Assembly (NCBI GenBank): GCA_022570975.1
Contig: JACZYS010000007.1
Span: 9,955 to 25,560, forward strand
DNA length: 15,606 nucleotides
Direction: 5' to 3'
From: Candidatus Zixiibacteriota bacterium
Lineage (GTDB): Bacteria; Zixibacteria; MSB-5A5; GN15; FEB-12
The translations under genes were made by a program, and so were the position numbers. The notes beneath the pieces were generated by a model that was not told where the DNA came from, ran no database searches, and saw only the letters and a list, made by a program, of their open reading frames with translations. Shown piece after piece: positions 1-7,608 of the stretch. Numbering within the stretch: position 1 is the stretch's first letter; the number at the start of each line of letters is the position of its first letter.

Positions 1-1
1 C

Positions 2-274
2 GCTGCGCACCACGCACAGGCATCGACCCTGCTGTCGCTGGCCAAATGGATTGCCTGCAAAGAAGCCGAAGCGGCAGCGGCAAACGCCGTTCAAGTCCAC
101 GGAGCATATGGTTTCTCAGATGAGTACCCGGTGGAAAGATTTTATCGCAACTGTAAAGGTGCATCTATATATGAAGGCACAAGAGAAATACATACGCTTA
201 TGCAGGCCGACTATGCACTCGGTAATCGAGTCGACAAAGAGCTGGAAAGAGACCTCCCCAAAGCCTCCCAGTAG
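2..274 (+). CDS. Acyl-CoA dehydrogenase, C-terminal fragment (5' end outside window)
   Basis: This is the last 90 codons of a flavin acyl-CoA dehydrogenase, which oxidises an acyl-CoA thioester to the enoyl-CoA and passes electrons to ETF. The reading frame is open from base 2 and ends at TAG 272-274. It encodes the C-terminal helical-bundle domain. The motif VHGAYGFSDEYPVERFYRN is followed by IYEGTREIHTL, and the Glu of IYEGT (codon 173-175) corresponds to the catalytic base of the medium-chain and glutaryl-CoA dehydrogenases. The tail MQADYALGNR resembles glutaryl-CoA-type members, but substrate cannot be assigned from this fragment. The piece is visibly more GC-rich than the non-coding DNA after it. 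No partner gene follows within 600 bp, so it is the end of its transcription unit. The family assignment is firm; the subfamily is not. Confidence 0.9.
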   Translation, partial: AAHHAQASTLLSLAKWIACKEAEAAAANAVQVHGAYGFSDEYPVERFYRNCKGASIYEGTREIHTLMQADYALGNRVDKELERDLPKASQ

Positions 275-290
275 CGTTGCTACTCTTTCC
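270..290 (+). terminator. Weak stem-loop at the end of the acyl-CoA dehydrogenase gene
   Basis: AGTAGC (270-275) and GCTACT (279-284) form a perfect 6-bp stem with a 3-nt loop, overlapping the TAG stop. It is followed by CTTTCC, not a real U tract, so it may be an inefficient terminator or a chance hairpin. Confidence 0.3.
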
Positions 291-516
291 ATAACTTATA
301 CTTTGATTTGCTTTAAAGAATTACTAAAGTACCTAATGCTGGTAGTAGCTATATTGAATAAACTAACTTTGATCCCTCAGAAATTGCCTCCAATTGAGAG
401 AGATTTCCACAGAAAATGTAGATAAAGTGTGCATAGCTTGTGGATGTCGCTATAACTTATTGCTGTCCTATGTGTTACCTATTATAAGAAAATTAACAAT
501 AATTTGAGATCTTATA

Positions 517-540
517 GTTATGCAATTGTTTTCGCATAAC
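517..540. repeat. Inverted repeat with 7-bp arms
   Basis: GTTATGC (517-523) and GCATAAC (534-540) are perfect inverted arms separated by 10 bp. The palindrome CAATTG occurs at 523-528 and again at 541-546, 18 bp apart. This could be an operator or a small hairpin. No protein can be named. Confidence 0.35.
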
Positions 541-673
541 CAATTGTCAGACATCTGATTGCACTTAGTGAAAGTTTATTTTGCGAACTTGGATAGTGGA
601 TGCTTTGAATTCTCTCCAAATCTGATTTTGCTATTATATTGAAAGTCAACAGAGTAGAAGAAAATTGAAAATA

Positions 674-720
674 ACACAAGTTTTAGTAGTTGCCGGAAAT
701 TGAACCACTATATATTGTGC
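674..720. promoter_or_regulatory. Paired NrdR boxes upstream of nrdJ
   Basis: The proximal site 705-720, CCACTATATATTGTGC, matches the known 16-bp palindromic NrdR box (acaCwAtATaTwGtgt) at every position except the two outermost. A weaker site at 674-689, ACACAAGTTTTAGTAG, keeps 11 of 16 consensus positions, including the ACAC half-site and the inner GT. Starts are exactly 31 bp apart, which is the three-helical-turn spacing typical of NrdR box pairs. NrdR is the zinc and ATP-cone repressor of ribonucleotide reductase genes and shuts them off when dATP is high. A poor promoter match, TTGCCG (690-695) with TATATT (711-716) at a 15-bp spacer, lies between and within the boxes, so bound NrdR would cover it. 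The proximal box is convincing; the distal one is supported mainly by its spacing. The repressor gene itself is not in the window. Confidence 0.8.
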
Positions 721-872
721 CCACTTCAAGTAATGCTGTTAGTCAATCTTAAGAAGATTAGTCTAAACAATAAAGGAGTTGGGAGTCAGCTAAGGAATTT
801 TTCTTATTTGAGGATATTAATATAAGCTACAAATTGTCGTAATTTGTCAAATTTGTGGTTGAAAAATAGCAC

Positions 873-878
873 AGGAGG
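873..878 (+). promoter_or_regulatory. Ribosome binding site that fixes the nrdJ start
   Basis: AGGAGG at 873-878 is a perfect Shine-Dalgarno sequence. It directly abuts the in-frame TTG at 879, leaving no spacer, and lies 6 nt before the second in-frame TTG at 885. Normal spacing therefore selects 885. Confidence 0.75.
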
Positions 879-884
879 TTGAGC

Positions 885-3800
885 TTGAGGATTAAACGGT
901 ATTTCACCAGGGACGGAGAATCCGCTTACAGCAGGATTAATTTTGTAAAAAGATCATCAGAAATAAAAAATACCGATGGTTCAACAGTGTTCAAGCTTGA
1001 GAATATTGAAGTACCGGAGAGTTGGTCTCAAGTAGCTGTTGATATATTAGCTCAGAAATATTTTCGCAAGACAGGTGTTCCCCAAAAAAACGCAAAGGGT
1101 GACGTCAAAAAAGATAAAAACGGTAACCCCATCACAGGCTGTGAAACAGATTCAAGACAAGTTTTTAATCGTCTTGCCGGATGCTGGAAACATTGGGGAG
1201 AAACTCACAATTATTTTGACAGCAAAGAAGATGGCGAAGCCTTCTATGATGAATTGTGCTACATGCTTGCCAGTCAGATTGCGGCACCGAACTCACCACA
1301 GTGGTTTAACACCGGACTTCATTTTTCATACGGTCTTACCGGAGTTGCCAACGGGCATTATTATGTTGACCCCAAGTCGCACGAACTGAAACAGGCCAGC
1401 AATGCCTATGAACATCCTCAGCCCCATGCATGTTTCATACAGTCAGTATCAGATGACCTTGTCAATGAAGGCGGCATTATGGATTTGTGGGTTCGTGAGG
1501 CACGCTTGTTCAAATATGGTTCCGGTACCGGGACAAATTTCTCCGGAGTAAGGGGTTCGGGTGAAACTCTTTCCGGAGGCGGAAATTCATCAGGACTAAT
1601 GTCGTTTTTAAAAATTGGTGACCGTGCCGCAGGTGCAATAAAATCGGGAGGTACAACCAGACGTGCAGCCAAAATGGTCTGTCTGGATTTAGACCATCCT
1701 GACATTGAAGAATTTATTGCTTGGAAAGTAGTTGAGGAGCAAAAAGTTGCATCTTTAGTGGCCGGCTCAAAAATAATCAAAAAACAATTAGCCACAATTT
1801 TTGAATCTACCAAGATGAAAAAATCTTCCGGTCAACTGGAGGTTAATACCAACCCAAAAGAAAACCAGCAGTTAAAAGATGCTCTTAAAACGGCAAAATC
1901 TTTGTATGTGCCGAAGGCTTACATTCAGAAGATTCTGGAATTAGCATCACAAGGATTTACTGAAATTGAATTCGCGGAATATGATACTAACTGGGAAAGT
2001 GAAGCATATATCACGGTTTCCGGTCAAAATTCAAACAACTCCGTAAGAATTCCGAACAGGTTTTTTGAGATGTTAAATAGTGATGAGGAGTGGGAGCTGA
2101 TTGCCAGAACGGACGGCTCTGTCACCAAAAAAATTCCTGCCTCTGAATTGTGGAATAAAATCACCCATTCGGCCTGGTCTTGCGCTGACCCGGGCGTGCA
2201 GTTTGACACTACAATCAATGAGTGGCACACCTGTCCTTCAGACGGAAGAATTAATGCTTCCAATCCCTGTTCTGAGTATATGTTTGTTGATGATACTGCC
2301 TGTAATCTGGCATCCATAAATTTGGTTAAGTTTCATAAAGATGATGGTTCTTTTGATGTCGAAGGATACTTGAACTCAATTAAAATATGGACGGTTGCTC
2401 TTGAGATTTCGGTTCTGATGGCTTCTTTCCCTTCTAAAGCTATTGCTCAGAAAAGTTTTGAGTTCAGAACATTGGGACTTGGTTATGCCAATTTGGGTAC
2501 CCTCTTAATGAGAATGGGAATCCCTTATGATTCACCGGAAGCAATTGCCTGGTGCGGCTCTTTGACCTCGATGTTGACCGGAATGGCGTATTTGACATCG
2601 GCTGAAATGGCCAAAGAGATTGGACCGTTTCCCAATTTTTACCGCAACCGCGAGCATATGCTGAAAGTTATCAGAAACCACCGCCGAGCAGCCTACAACT
2701 CTGATAAGTCTGAATATGAAGGACTGACGGTCAAACCGACCGGAATAAATCCAAATTATGTTCCTGAAAATATTACCAGGTCTGCACGGCAGGTCTGGGA
2801 TGAAGCTCTGGAAATGGGAGAGATTTATGGTTTTAGGAACGCTCAGGCAACTGTGATTGCTCCAACCGGAACAATAGGACTGCTGATGGACTGTGATACC
2901 ACCGGAATTGAACCGGATTTTGCTCTGGTTAAATTCAAGAAACTGGCCGGTGGCGGGTATTTCAAAATTATCAATAAATCAGTGCCGCTTGCTCTGGAAA
3001 AACTGGGTTATGATGAGAAGCAGATTGAAGAGATTATCCTTTACGCAACGGGAACAAGAACGCTCAAACAGGCCCCTTATATTAATCATGAATCTTTGAA
3101 GGCCAAGGGGTTTGATGATGATGCCCTTGAAAATATTGAAGAGACGCTGGGTAATGTCTTTGACATAACCTTTGCCTTTAACAAGTACACTCTTGGCGAA
3201 GAGTTTCTTAAAGAGACTCTTGGTCTGGATGAATCAGTTTATAATGACTGGAATTTTAACCTCCTAAAAGAGCTTGGATTTACCAAAGAGCAGATCGAGT
3301 CAACCAATGAGTATTGCTGCGGGACTATGACTATTGAGGGTGCACCTCACCTGAATGATAAACATCTTCCCATTTTTGACTGCGCTAACAAGTGCGGCAA
3401 AAAAGGCGAAAGGTTTATTCAGTTTGAAGCCCATATCAGGATGATGGCCGGTGCTCAGCCATTTATCTCCGGCGCTATTTCCAAGACTATCAATATGACA
3501 GCCGAAGCAAGTATTGATGATGTTAAAAAAGCATACCGGATGTCATGGGAAACAATGAACAAAGCCATAGCTATTTATAGGGACGGCTCCAAGCTGAGTC
3601 AACCTCTGAACTCAGCCCTCTTTGAAGATGATGAATTTGCTCAAGAACTGACCGTTGATAATGCTGCTGAAAAAATGGCTGAAAAAGTTATTTATAGATA
3701 TATTGCCAAGCGGAGAAAACTGCCGCATCGTCGCGCCGGATATACTCAAAAAGCGGTTGTTGGCGGCCACAAGCTGTACTTACGAACCGGTGAATACACT

Positions 3801-4553
3801 GACGGCACCATTGGTGAAATTTTCCTGGATATGCACCGCGAGGGAGCAGCTTTCCGCTCATTGATGAACTCTTTTGCAATTTCTGTTTCACTCGGGCTTC
3901 AGCATGGAGTACCGCTTGAGGAATTTGTGGAAGCATTTTTGTTCAGCCGTTTTGAACCAAACGGAATTGTGAACGGTAACAAAGCAATCAAAATGACAAC
4001 CTCAATTATTGACTACATCTTCCGTGAGCTGGCCATAACTTATCTTGACCGGGTTGACCTGGCTCATGTCAGCGAAGAAGACTTGCGAGGAGACACTCTG
4101 GGAGATCCGTCTGAAGAATCCTCTGAATATGTTGCCGAAGAGCCGGCCGAACCCAAGAGAATGGGACTGGTGTCATCGGCAAGCAGGTTTGAATCTGATA
4201 TCAGATCTCTTCATGCTGAGTCGGCTTTTGTTGAAAGCAACGGACGTGACGGAAATAACGACGGAAATATTATAGGAGGAAGTGGGAATGGTCATGGTAA
4301 GTCGTTGGAGGATCCGGTTGCAGTTGGGGAAGTTACAGAAAAAACGTCGGTGCTTGAGTATGTCTCATCGTCAACAACAGTTACTCTCAAAAGAGACGAT
4401 AGCCTCACTGGTAAACTTGCCAGTGACATCAGGGAAGCAAAGCTAAAAGGGTACGAAGGGGATATGTGCGGAGCATGCGGCCAGTTTACCATGGTAAGAA
4501 ACGGCACCTGTCTAAAATGTGTCACCTGTGGCGAGACCAATGGCTGCAGTTAA
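885..4553 (+). CDS. nrdJ: Adenosylcobalamin-dependent (class II) ribonucleoside-diphosphate reductase
   Basis: This enzyme reduces ribonucleotides to deoxyribonucleotides in the cytoplasm, using adenosylcobalamin to generate a thiyl radical. I place the start at TTG 885 (1222 residues): it has the right spacing from AGGAGG, and the resulting N-terminus, MRIKRYFTRDG, looks like other large NrdJ proteins. The active-site motif NPCSE places the thiyl Cys at 462 and the Glu at 464. The redox Cys pair is C183 (in HACF) and C473, and the 11-residue 462-473 spacing matches characterised class II enzymes. PTGTIG at 660-665 is the phosphate-binding loop. Residues about 943-1050 form the TSCPD domain. 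A Gly/Asn-rich acidic linker follows, then a Cys-rich tail with CGAC at 1195-1198, CLKC at 1209-1212, C1215 and C1221, where thioredoxin-type re-reduction or zinc binding is expected. Length is usual for this subgroup and I see no intein. Paired NrdR boxes upstream and a terminator downstream indicate a single-gene unit. Confidence 0.97.
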   Translation: MRIKRYFTRDGESAYSRINFVKRSSEIKNTDGSTVFKLENIEVPESWSQVAVDILAQKYFRKTGVPQKNAKGDVKKDKNGNPITGCETDSRQVFNRLAGCWKHWGETHNYFDSKEDGEAFYDELCYMLASQIAAPNSPQWFNTGLHFSYGLTGVANGHYYVDPKSHELKQASNAYEHPQPHACFIQSVSDDLVNEGGIMDLWVREARLFKYGSGTGTNFSGVRGSGETLSGGGNSSGLMSFLKIGDRAAGAIKSGGTTRRAAKMVCLDLDHPDIEEFIAWKVVEEQKVASLVAGSKIIKKQLATIFESTKMKKSSGQLEVNTNPKENQQLKDALKTAKSLYVPKAYIQKILELASQGFTEIEFAEYDTNWESEAYITVSGQNSNNSVRIPNRFFEMLNSDEEWELIARTDGSVTKKIPASELWNKITHSAWSCADPGVQFDTTINEWHTCPSDGRINASNPCSEYMFVDDTACNLASINLVKFHKDDGSFDVEGYLNSIKIWTVALEISVLMASFPSKAIAQKSFEFRTLGLGYANLGTLLMRMGIPYDSPEAIAWCGSLTSMLTGMAYLTSAEMAKEIGPFPNFYRNREHMLKVIRNHRRAAYNSDKSEYEGLTVKPTGINPNYVPENITRSARQVWDEALEMGEIYGFRNAQATVIAPTGTIGLLMDCDTTGIEPDFALVKFKKLAGGGYFKIINKSVPLALEKLGYDEKQIEEIILYATGTRTLKQAPYINHESLKAKGFDDDALENIEETLGNVFDITFAFNKYTLGEEFLKETLGLDESVYNDWNFNLLKELGFTKEQIESTNEYCCGTMTIEGAPHLNDKHLPIFDCANKCGKKGERFIQFEAHIRMMAGAQPFISGAISKTINMTAEASIDDVKKAYRMSWETMNKAIAIYRDGSKLSQPLNSALFEDDEFAQELTVDNAAEKMAEKVIYRYIAKRRKLPHRRAGYTQKAVVGGHKLYLRTGEYTDGTIGEIFLDMHREGAAFRSLMNSFAISVSLGLQHGVPLEEFVEAFLFSRFEPNGIVNGNKAIKMTTSIIDYIFRELAITYLDRVDLAHVSEEDLRGDTLGDPSEESSEYVAEEPAEPKRMGLVSSASRFESDIRSLHAESAFVESNGRDGNNDGNIIGGSGNGHGKSLEDPVAVGEVTEKTSVLEYVSSSTTVTLKRDDSLTGKLASDIREAKLKGYEGDMCGACGQFTMVRNGTCLKCVTCGETNGCS

Positions 4554-4586
4554 TATTATTTAGAAAATTTCCATTTCTATTCGCTC

Positions 4587-4636
4587 AGTCGGGTTTGAGG
4601 AAGCTACTCGCTCAAATCCGGCTCTTTTCTTTTGTT
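4587..4636 (+). terminator. Rho-independent terminator of nrdJ
   Basis: A 13-bp stem is formed by 4587-4599 and 4611-4623 with two G-U wobbles and an 11-nt loop. It is followed by the T-rich run TCTTTTCTTTTGTT. It begins about 34 bp after the nrdJ stop, so it separates nrdJ from the next gene. Confidence 0.85.
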
Positions 4637-4681
4637 CAAATATTTATTTCAATATGACTGCAGCTTGATATATTATTGTAT

Positions 4682-6145
4682 ATGACTCTAAGAAAATTAA
4701 TATCTACGACATTATATTTATTTCTAGTTCTTCTTTTGTTTTTTGAGTCAATTTTTTCAGGGCTTATTATTTCATATACAAAAGAAATAGATAACTCTTA
4801 TGAGAAGCTAATTTTTCTAAAAGAACTATTCTCTTTTTCTGATACAATTTACTGGCATATAGTTTTGGGAATTATTCTGGTTTTGGCAATTTTGCCTTTA
4901 GCTTTTTCAATTCTGTCAAGAACAGGAAGATATTCTCTCTTCAAAAACAGCGTGAATCTCTTCTTTTTATTGACTGCCATATTGTCTGCACTTTTCGGCT
5001 TCTTAATGGTGCGTGGTGGGCATTTTTATTTTCTGCAAGCAGATCTAATCTCTCAGCTTCATTCTGTTTTTTCTTTTTCTGCATCATTATTGTTTATCAT
5101 TTTTTTGATATTGTTTTTTATAGGAAAAAATAGTGGGAAGAGCTCGGATGGAAATATTTCTACTAAGCCATTTAGGATTCTTGTTATATTACTTTTGGTT
5201 TCAATAATTTTTGCTATTTTTCTTGATAGTCTTACTACACCTATAAGACTTACCAGTAAGCTGCAAAACAGAAGGGCATTTGTTGACGGGCAAGTTTTAG
5301 ATATTGAATGGATGGGGGTCGATGAAATTATAATTCCGGTGCACGGCGGAGCTAATCAGGCAGGAGAGGGGACTGTTGTCAGACTGAAATCTTTCAACAA
5401 TGGAAAACTCATTTATTTTCTATTGAGATGGAAAGATGAAACTCGTTCTTTGAACCGGCACTTAAGAAAAACAAAGGGGGGTTGGATTGAAATCAAATCT
5501 GATTACCGGAGCTCTTACGGTGAAAGCCGCTACTGGGAAGATCAGATTGCTCTGTCATTTCATAAATCAAAAATGGGCTGTCTGAAAAGCTGTCACTTTG
5601 ACTCAGAAATATCGGCCGGAAGGCATTATACTAATGGAGATACGGCCGATGTATGGTTCTGGAAAGCAGTCAGCACAAACGCCGCAAAAGAAGCAGAAGA
5701 CGGCTGGTGGGGAGAACTGGCAGATGAAATTAAAGGAGGGGTGCATGTTGATAGCAGAGCCGGCGGCGGAGCAAAATCAAATCTAAATGAAGAATGGCAG
5801 GAGCCTTATTTTTTGCCAAAATATTTCTTTGTAAAAAACGTTATAAATATTGTCAGTAATACTTATGTATTATACTCGGTTGAAGCTGACAGTTTCCAGA
5901 TAGGGATAGAAATTCCGGCGGTGGCAGTTTCACCTTCTATTGGGGATGTCTCCGATGTCAGAGCTGCTGGAGTTTTCAGAGGAGGGGAGTGGACGGTTGA
6001 AATTTCAAGACAGCTTAACACCGGCTCGCCTTTTGATTTAGCTTTAAGAGATGTTGTTTATCTGGGTATTGCAGTGTTTGACAACGCAGAAAAGCATCAC
6101 GCTTATCATTTGAGAGCGGTTGAACTAATTATTGAAATAGACTGA
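4682..6145 (+). CDS. Five-helix membrane protein fused to an ethylbenzene-dehydrogenase-type haem-binding domain
   Basis: The protein has two halves. Residues 1-185 contain five hydrophobic segments (about 8-31, 56-77, 89-110, 126-147, 164-184). Histidines H59 in the second and H127 at the start of the fourth are placed as membrane haem b ligands are in small cytochrome b modules; that role is inference. Residues about 200-487 resemble the haem-binding subunit of type II DMSO-reductase-family enzymes such as ethylbenzene dehydrogenase gamma. Landmarks are FLLRWKDETRS at 246-256, the segment KMGCLKSCH at 297-305, and GDTADVWFWKA at 319-329. CLKSCH has CX3CH spacing, which might bind haem c covalently but is not the usual CXXCH. 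The soluble part probably faces the periplasm. A role as an electron-transfer membrane anchor is plausible, but no molybdoenzyme or iron-sulfur partner is present. ATG 4682 is preferred over in-frame TTG 4676; neither has a good ribosome binding site. The membrane half is strikingly T-rich, partly from its hydrophobic codons. Confidence 0.8.
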   Translation: MTLRKLISTTLYLFLVLLLFFESIFSGLIISYTKEIDNSYEKLIFLKELFSFSDTIYWHIVLGIILVLAILPLAFSILSRTGRYSLFKNSVNLFFLLTAILSALFGFLMVRGGHFYFLQADLISQLHSVFSFSASLLFIIFLILFFIGKNSGKSSDGNISTKPFRILVILLLVSIIFAIFLDSLTTPIRLTSKLQNRRAFVDGQVLDIEWMGVDEIIIPVHGGANQAGEGTVVRLKSFNNGKLIYFLLRWKDETRSLNRHLRKTKGGWIEIKSDYRSSYGESRYWEDQIALSFHKSKMGCLKSCHFDSEISAGRHYTNGDTADVWFWKAVSTNAAKEAEDGWWGELADEIKGGVHVDSRAGGGAKSNLNEEWQEPYFLPKYFFVKNVINIVSNTYVLYSVEADSFQIGIEIPAVAVSPSIGDVSDVRAAGVFRGGEWTVEISRQLNTGSPFDLALRDVVYLGIAVFDNAEKHHAYHLRAVELIIEID

Positions 6146-6906
6146 TTATCTTTTACGGCAATCACGGCAAAAACCCGGTGAGGAACAGAAAGCAGGCCTG
6201 CGCCAAATTTTTCATTCAGCATTATTTCATGCTCACGGTCAAATATATCAACCGCATTTTCGCTTAAACTGGCGGAGATTCCAGCCGAGGCCCTGACTCT
6301 TCCTCTCCAGTCACTGTGCGAGTAAGAAACATTTAAGTCATAACTGAACGACTCGATTTTATGGAAACCGTTGTTTGAAGCGTCAATTGCCCACTGCGGA
6401 TAAAGACCGTTACCGCCACCCAGCTGCCAGTTTGGATTGTGTTTCAATATCAGATTCTCGGTCAATTCGGGAACGTTGTCTTTTATCGGGAGCCAGTCAA
6501 AATGAGCTATAACCAGTCGTCCCTTATTTTTTAAAAGTCGAAAAGCTTCTTTCATCACCTCATTCGAGTCAAACCAGTGCCAGCATTGCCCGGCAGTAAT
6601 AACATCAAAAGATTCTTTATCCAACCGAGTTGATTCTGCTTTTGCAACTTTATAAACTATGCTTAAATTTTCAAGCCGGTCGGATTCTATGGCCTTACTA
6701 ATCATCTCTTCAGAAATATCCAGGGCGGTTACAATGCAATTTGCTCTGGCAAATCTTTTCGCAAGCGTTCCGGTGCCGCATCCTAAATCAAGCAATATCT
6801 GATTTCTAATTCCAATTTTGAACTCAGATAGTTTTTCAAAAAAACTATCCGGAAACCCGGCTCTGTGTTTGATATAGTCATCAGCAGTTTTTCCAAAATC
6901 TATCAT
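6106..6906 (-). CDS. Class I SAM-dependent methyltransferase
   Basis: This is a 266-residue cytoplasmic Rossmann-fold methyltransferase of the Methyltransferase_11/25 type. The SAM-binding glycine motif LDLGCGTGTLA is at 39-49. The acidic residue ending strand 2 is D63 in ALDIS. The FDVITAGQCWHWFD segment at 100-113, with its WHWFD, is typical of a widespread uncharacterised small-molecule methyltransferase group, and so is DWRGRVRASAGI in the C-terminal part. The substrate is unknown. ATG 6906 is preceded by AAGAGAT, a modest ribosome binding site. The gene lies 11 bp after the GNAT gene on the same strand, so the two are probably co-transcribed. Its last 40 bp, including the stop, overlap the 3' end of the convergent haem-domain gene, and no terminator is visible between them. 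The family call is strong; the physiological role is open. Confidence 0.92.
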   Translation of the reverse strand: MIDFGKTADDYIKHRAGFPDSFFEKLSEFKIGIRNQILLDLGCGTGTLAKRFARANCIVTALDISEEMISKAIESDRLENLSIVYKVAKAESTRLDKESFDVITAGQCWHWFDSNEVMKEAFRLLKNKGRLVIAHFDWLPIKDNVPELTENLILKHNPNWQLGGGNGLYPQWAIDASNNGFHKIESFSYDLNVSYSHSDWRGRVRASAGISASLSENAVDIFDREHEIMLNEKFGAGLLSVPHRVFAVIAVKDNQSISIISSTALK

Positions 6907-6917
6907 TTTGTTATCTC

Positions 6918-7502
6918 TTATTTTTTAATGTATCTCATTATCGGCCTGACTTTGGAAAATCGGGCGATCTCTTTGAAGCCGGCTTGCTGATAGGTTTTCA
7001 GCATTCCTGTCCAAACAAAGGGGTCAGGTAATTGTGGTTTTTTGGGAAGAAAGGGGTAGCCTTCAATGATAGTTGCTCCATTTTTGACGGCGAATTTGAT
7101 AGCTTGCTTAAGGATTATTAACGATATCCCTTTTCTTCGAAATTCTTTTGATATAAAAAAACAACTGACCGACCAGACCGGTTGATCGTCAATTCTTATT
7201 AAGGTTCGTGATTTTTCCAACCGAATATATTTTTCCCTTGGGGCTATGGCGCACCAGCCGATTGGTTGTTTGTCCAAATAAGCGATGATTCCCGGCAAAT
7301 TGCCTTCCTTAAGTAATTTTTTCATGGCGTTTTTATTCTTGATTCCTTTTTGCCGCTCATACTGTGAGGCAGGAAGGAGCCAGTTCATGCACCAACAGCC
7401 TCCGCACCCGCCTCTTTTACCAAATAACTCAACAAAGTCATCCCATCTATCCGGAGTTAAAGGAGTGGTTTTGACTTTCTTGAGGAATAAGGCATTATTC
7501 AT
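6918..7502 (-). CDS. GNAT-family N-acetyltransferase with N-terminal Cys-rich motif
   Basis: This is a 194-residue protein of the GNAT acetyl-CoA-dependent acyltransferase fold. The central strand and pyrophosphate loop, VSCFFISKEFRRKGIS (residues 112-127), is acetyl-CoA-binding motif A. The N-terminus has a Cys-rich GGCGGCWCM (31-39), a signature of an uncharacterised GNAT subgroup in which it is followed by a conserved tryptophan; here W41. The late motif GYPFLPKKPQLPDPFVWTG (148-166) also fits that subgroup. The substrate is unknown; the clustered Cys 33, 36 and 38 could bind metal or react with a thiol, but that is speculation. ATG 7502 has no clear ribosome binding site; an ATG at 7509 in another frame stops after four codons. 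It is the first gene of a two-gene unit with the methyltransferase. Confidence 0.9.
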   Translation of the reverse strand: MNNALFLKKVKTTPLTPDRWDDFVELFGKRGGCGGCWCMNWLLPASQYERQKGIKNKNAMKKLLKEGNLPGIIAYLDKQPIGWCAIAPREKYIRLEKSRTLIRIDDQPVWSVSCFFISKEFRRKGISLIILKQAIKFAVKNGATIIEGYPFLPKKPQLPDPFVWTGMLKTYQQAGFKEIARFSKVRPIMRYIKK

Positions 7503-7608
7503 AAACCATTAATAATCAAATCAGCCCAAATTTGCAAACGAAACAAATCTGAATGTTGGCCAAGCAGGTTTGCACAGCAGGTCAGGTTTCTGGGATTGTT
7601 ATACTAAA

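Larger units (their letters stand above)
275..884. other. AT-rich intergenic region and nrdJ leader
   Basis: About 600 bp without a convincing gene lie between the acyl-CoA dehydrogenase and nrdJ. Frames here are short and resemble no family I recognise. The region holds a 7-bp inverted repeat at 517-540, the paired NrdR boxes at 674-720, and the nrdJ Shine-Dalgarno at 873-878. I looked for a cobalamin riboswitch, because the downstream enzyme needs B12, and saw no GC-rich B12-box-like segment. From the NrdR site to the start codon there are about 165 bp of leader in which I see no further conserved element. Confidence 0.6.

Noticed and set aside
51..425. A 124-codon plus-strand open frame at the left edge
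   Set aside because: It lies out of frame over the clearly coding acyl-CoA dehydrogenase end and runs into AT-rich spacer; its translation resembles no family.
402..450. DnaA-box-like sequences (TTTCCACAG, TTGTGGATG) suggesting an origin
   Set aside because: Only two copies, each with two mismatches to TTATCCACA, and no dnaA, dnaN or gidA-type neighbours.
773..793. Shine-Dalgarno-like AAGGAG followed by a tiny TTG frame in the nrdJ leader
   Set aside because: The frame has only four codons and the TTG abuts the AAGGAG with no spacer; chance is more likely than a leader peptide.
275..878. Cobalamin riboswitch upstream of nrdJ
   Set aside because: Expected as a possibility for a B12 enzyme, but no B12-box-like or GC-rich conserved segment is visible; the NrdR boxes explain the regulation better.
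1418..4540. Several open frames of 60-130 codons inside nrdJ on both strands
   Set aside because: They are shadow frames of a well-conserved gene; none has a recognisable motif or its own ribosome binding site.
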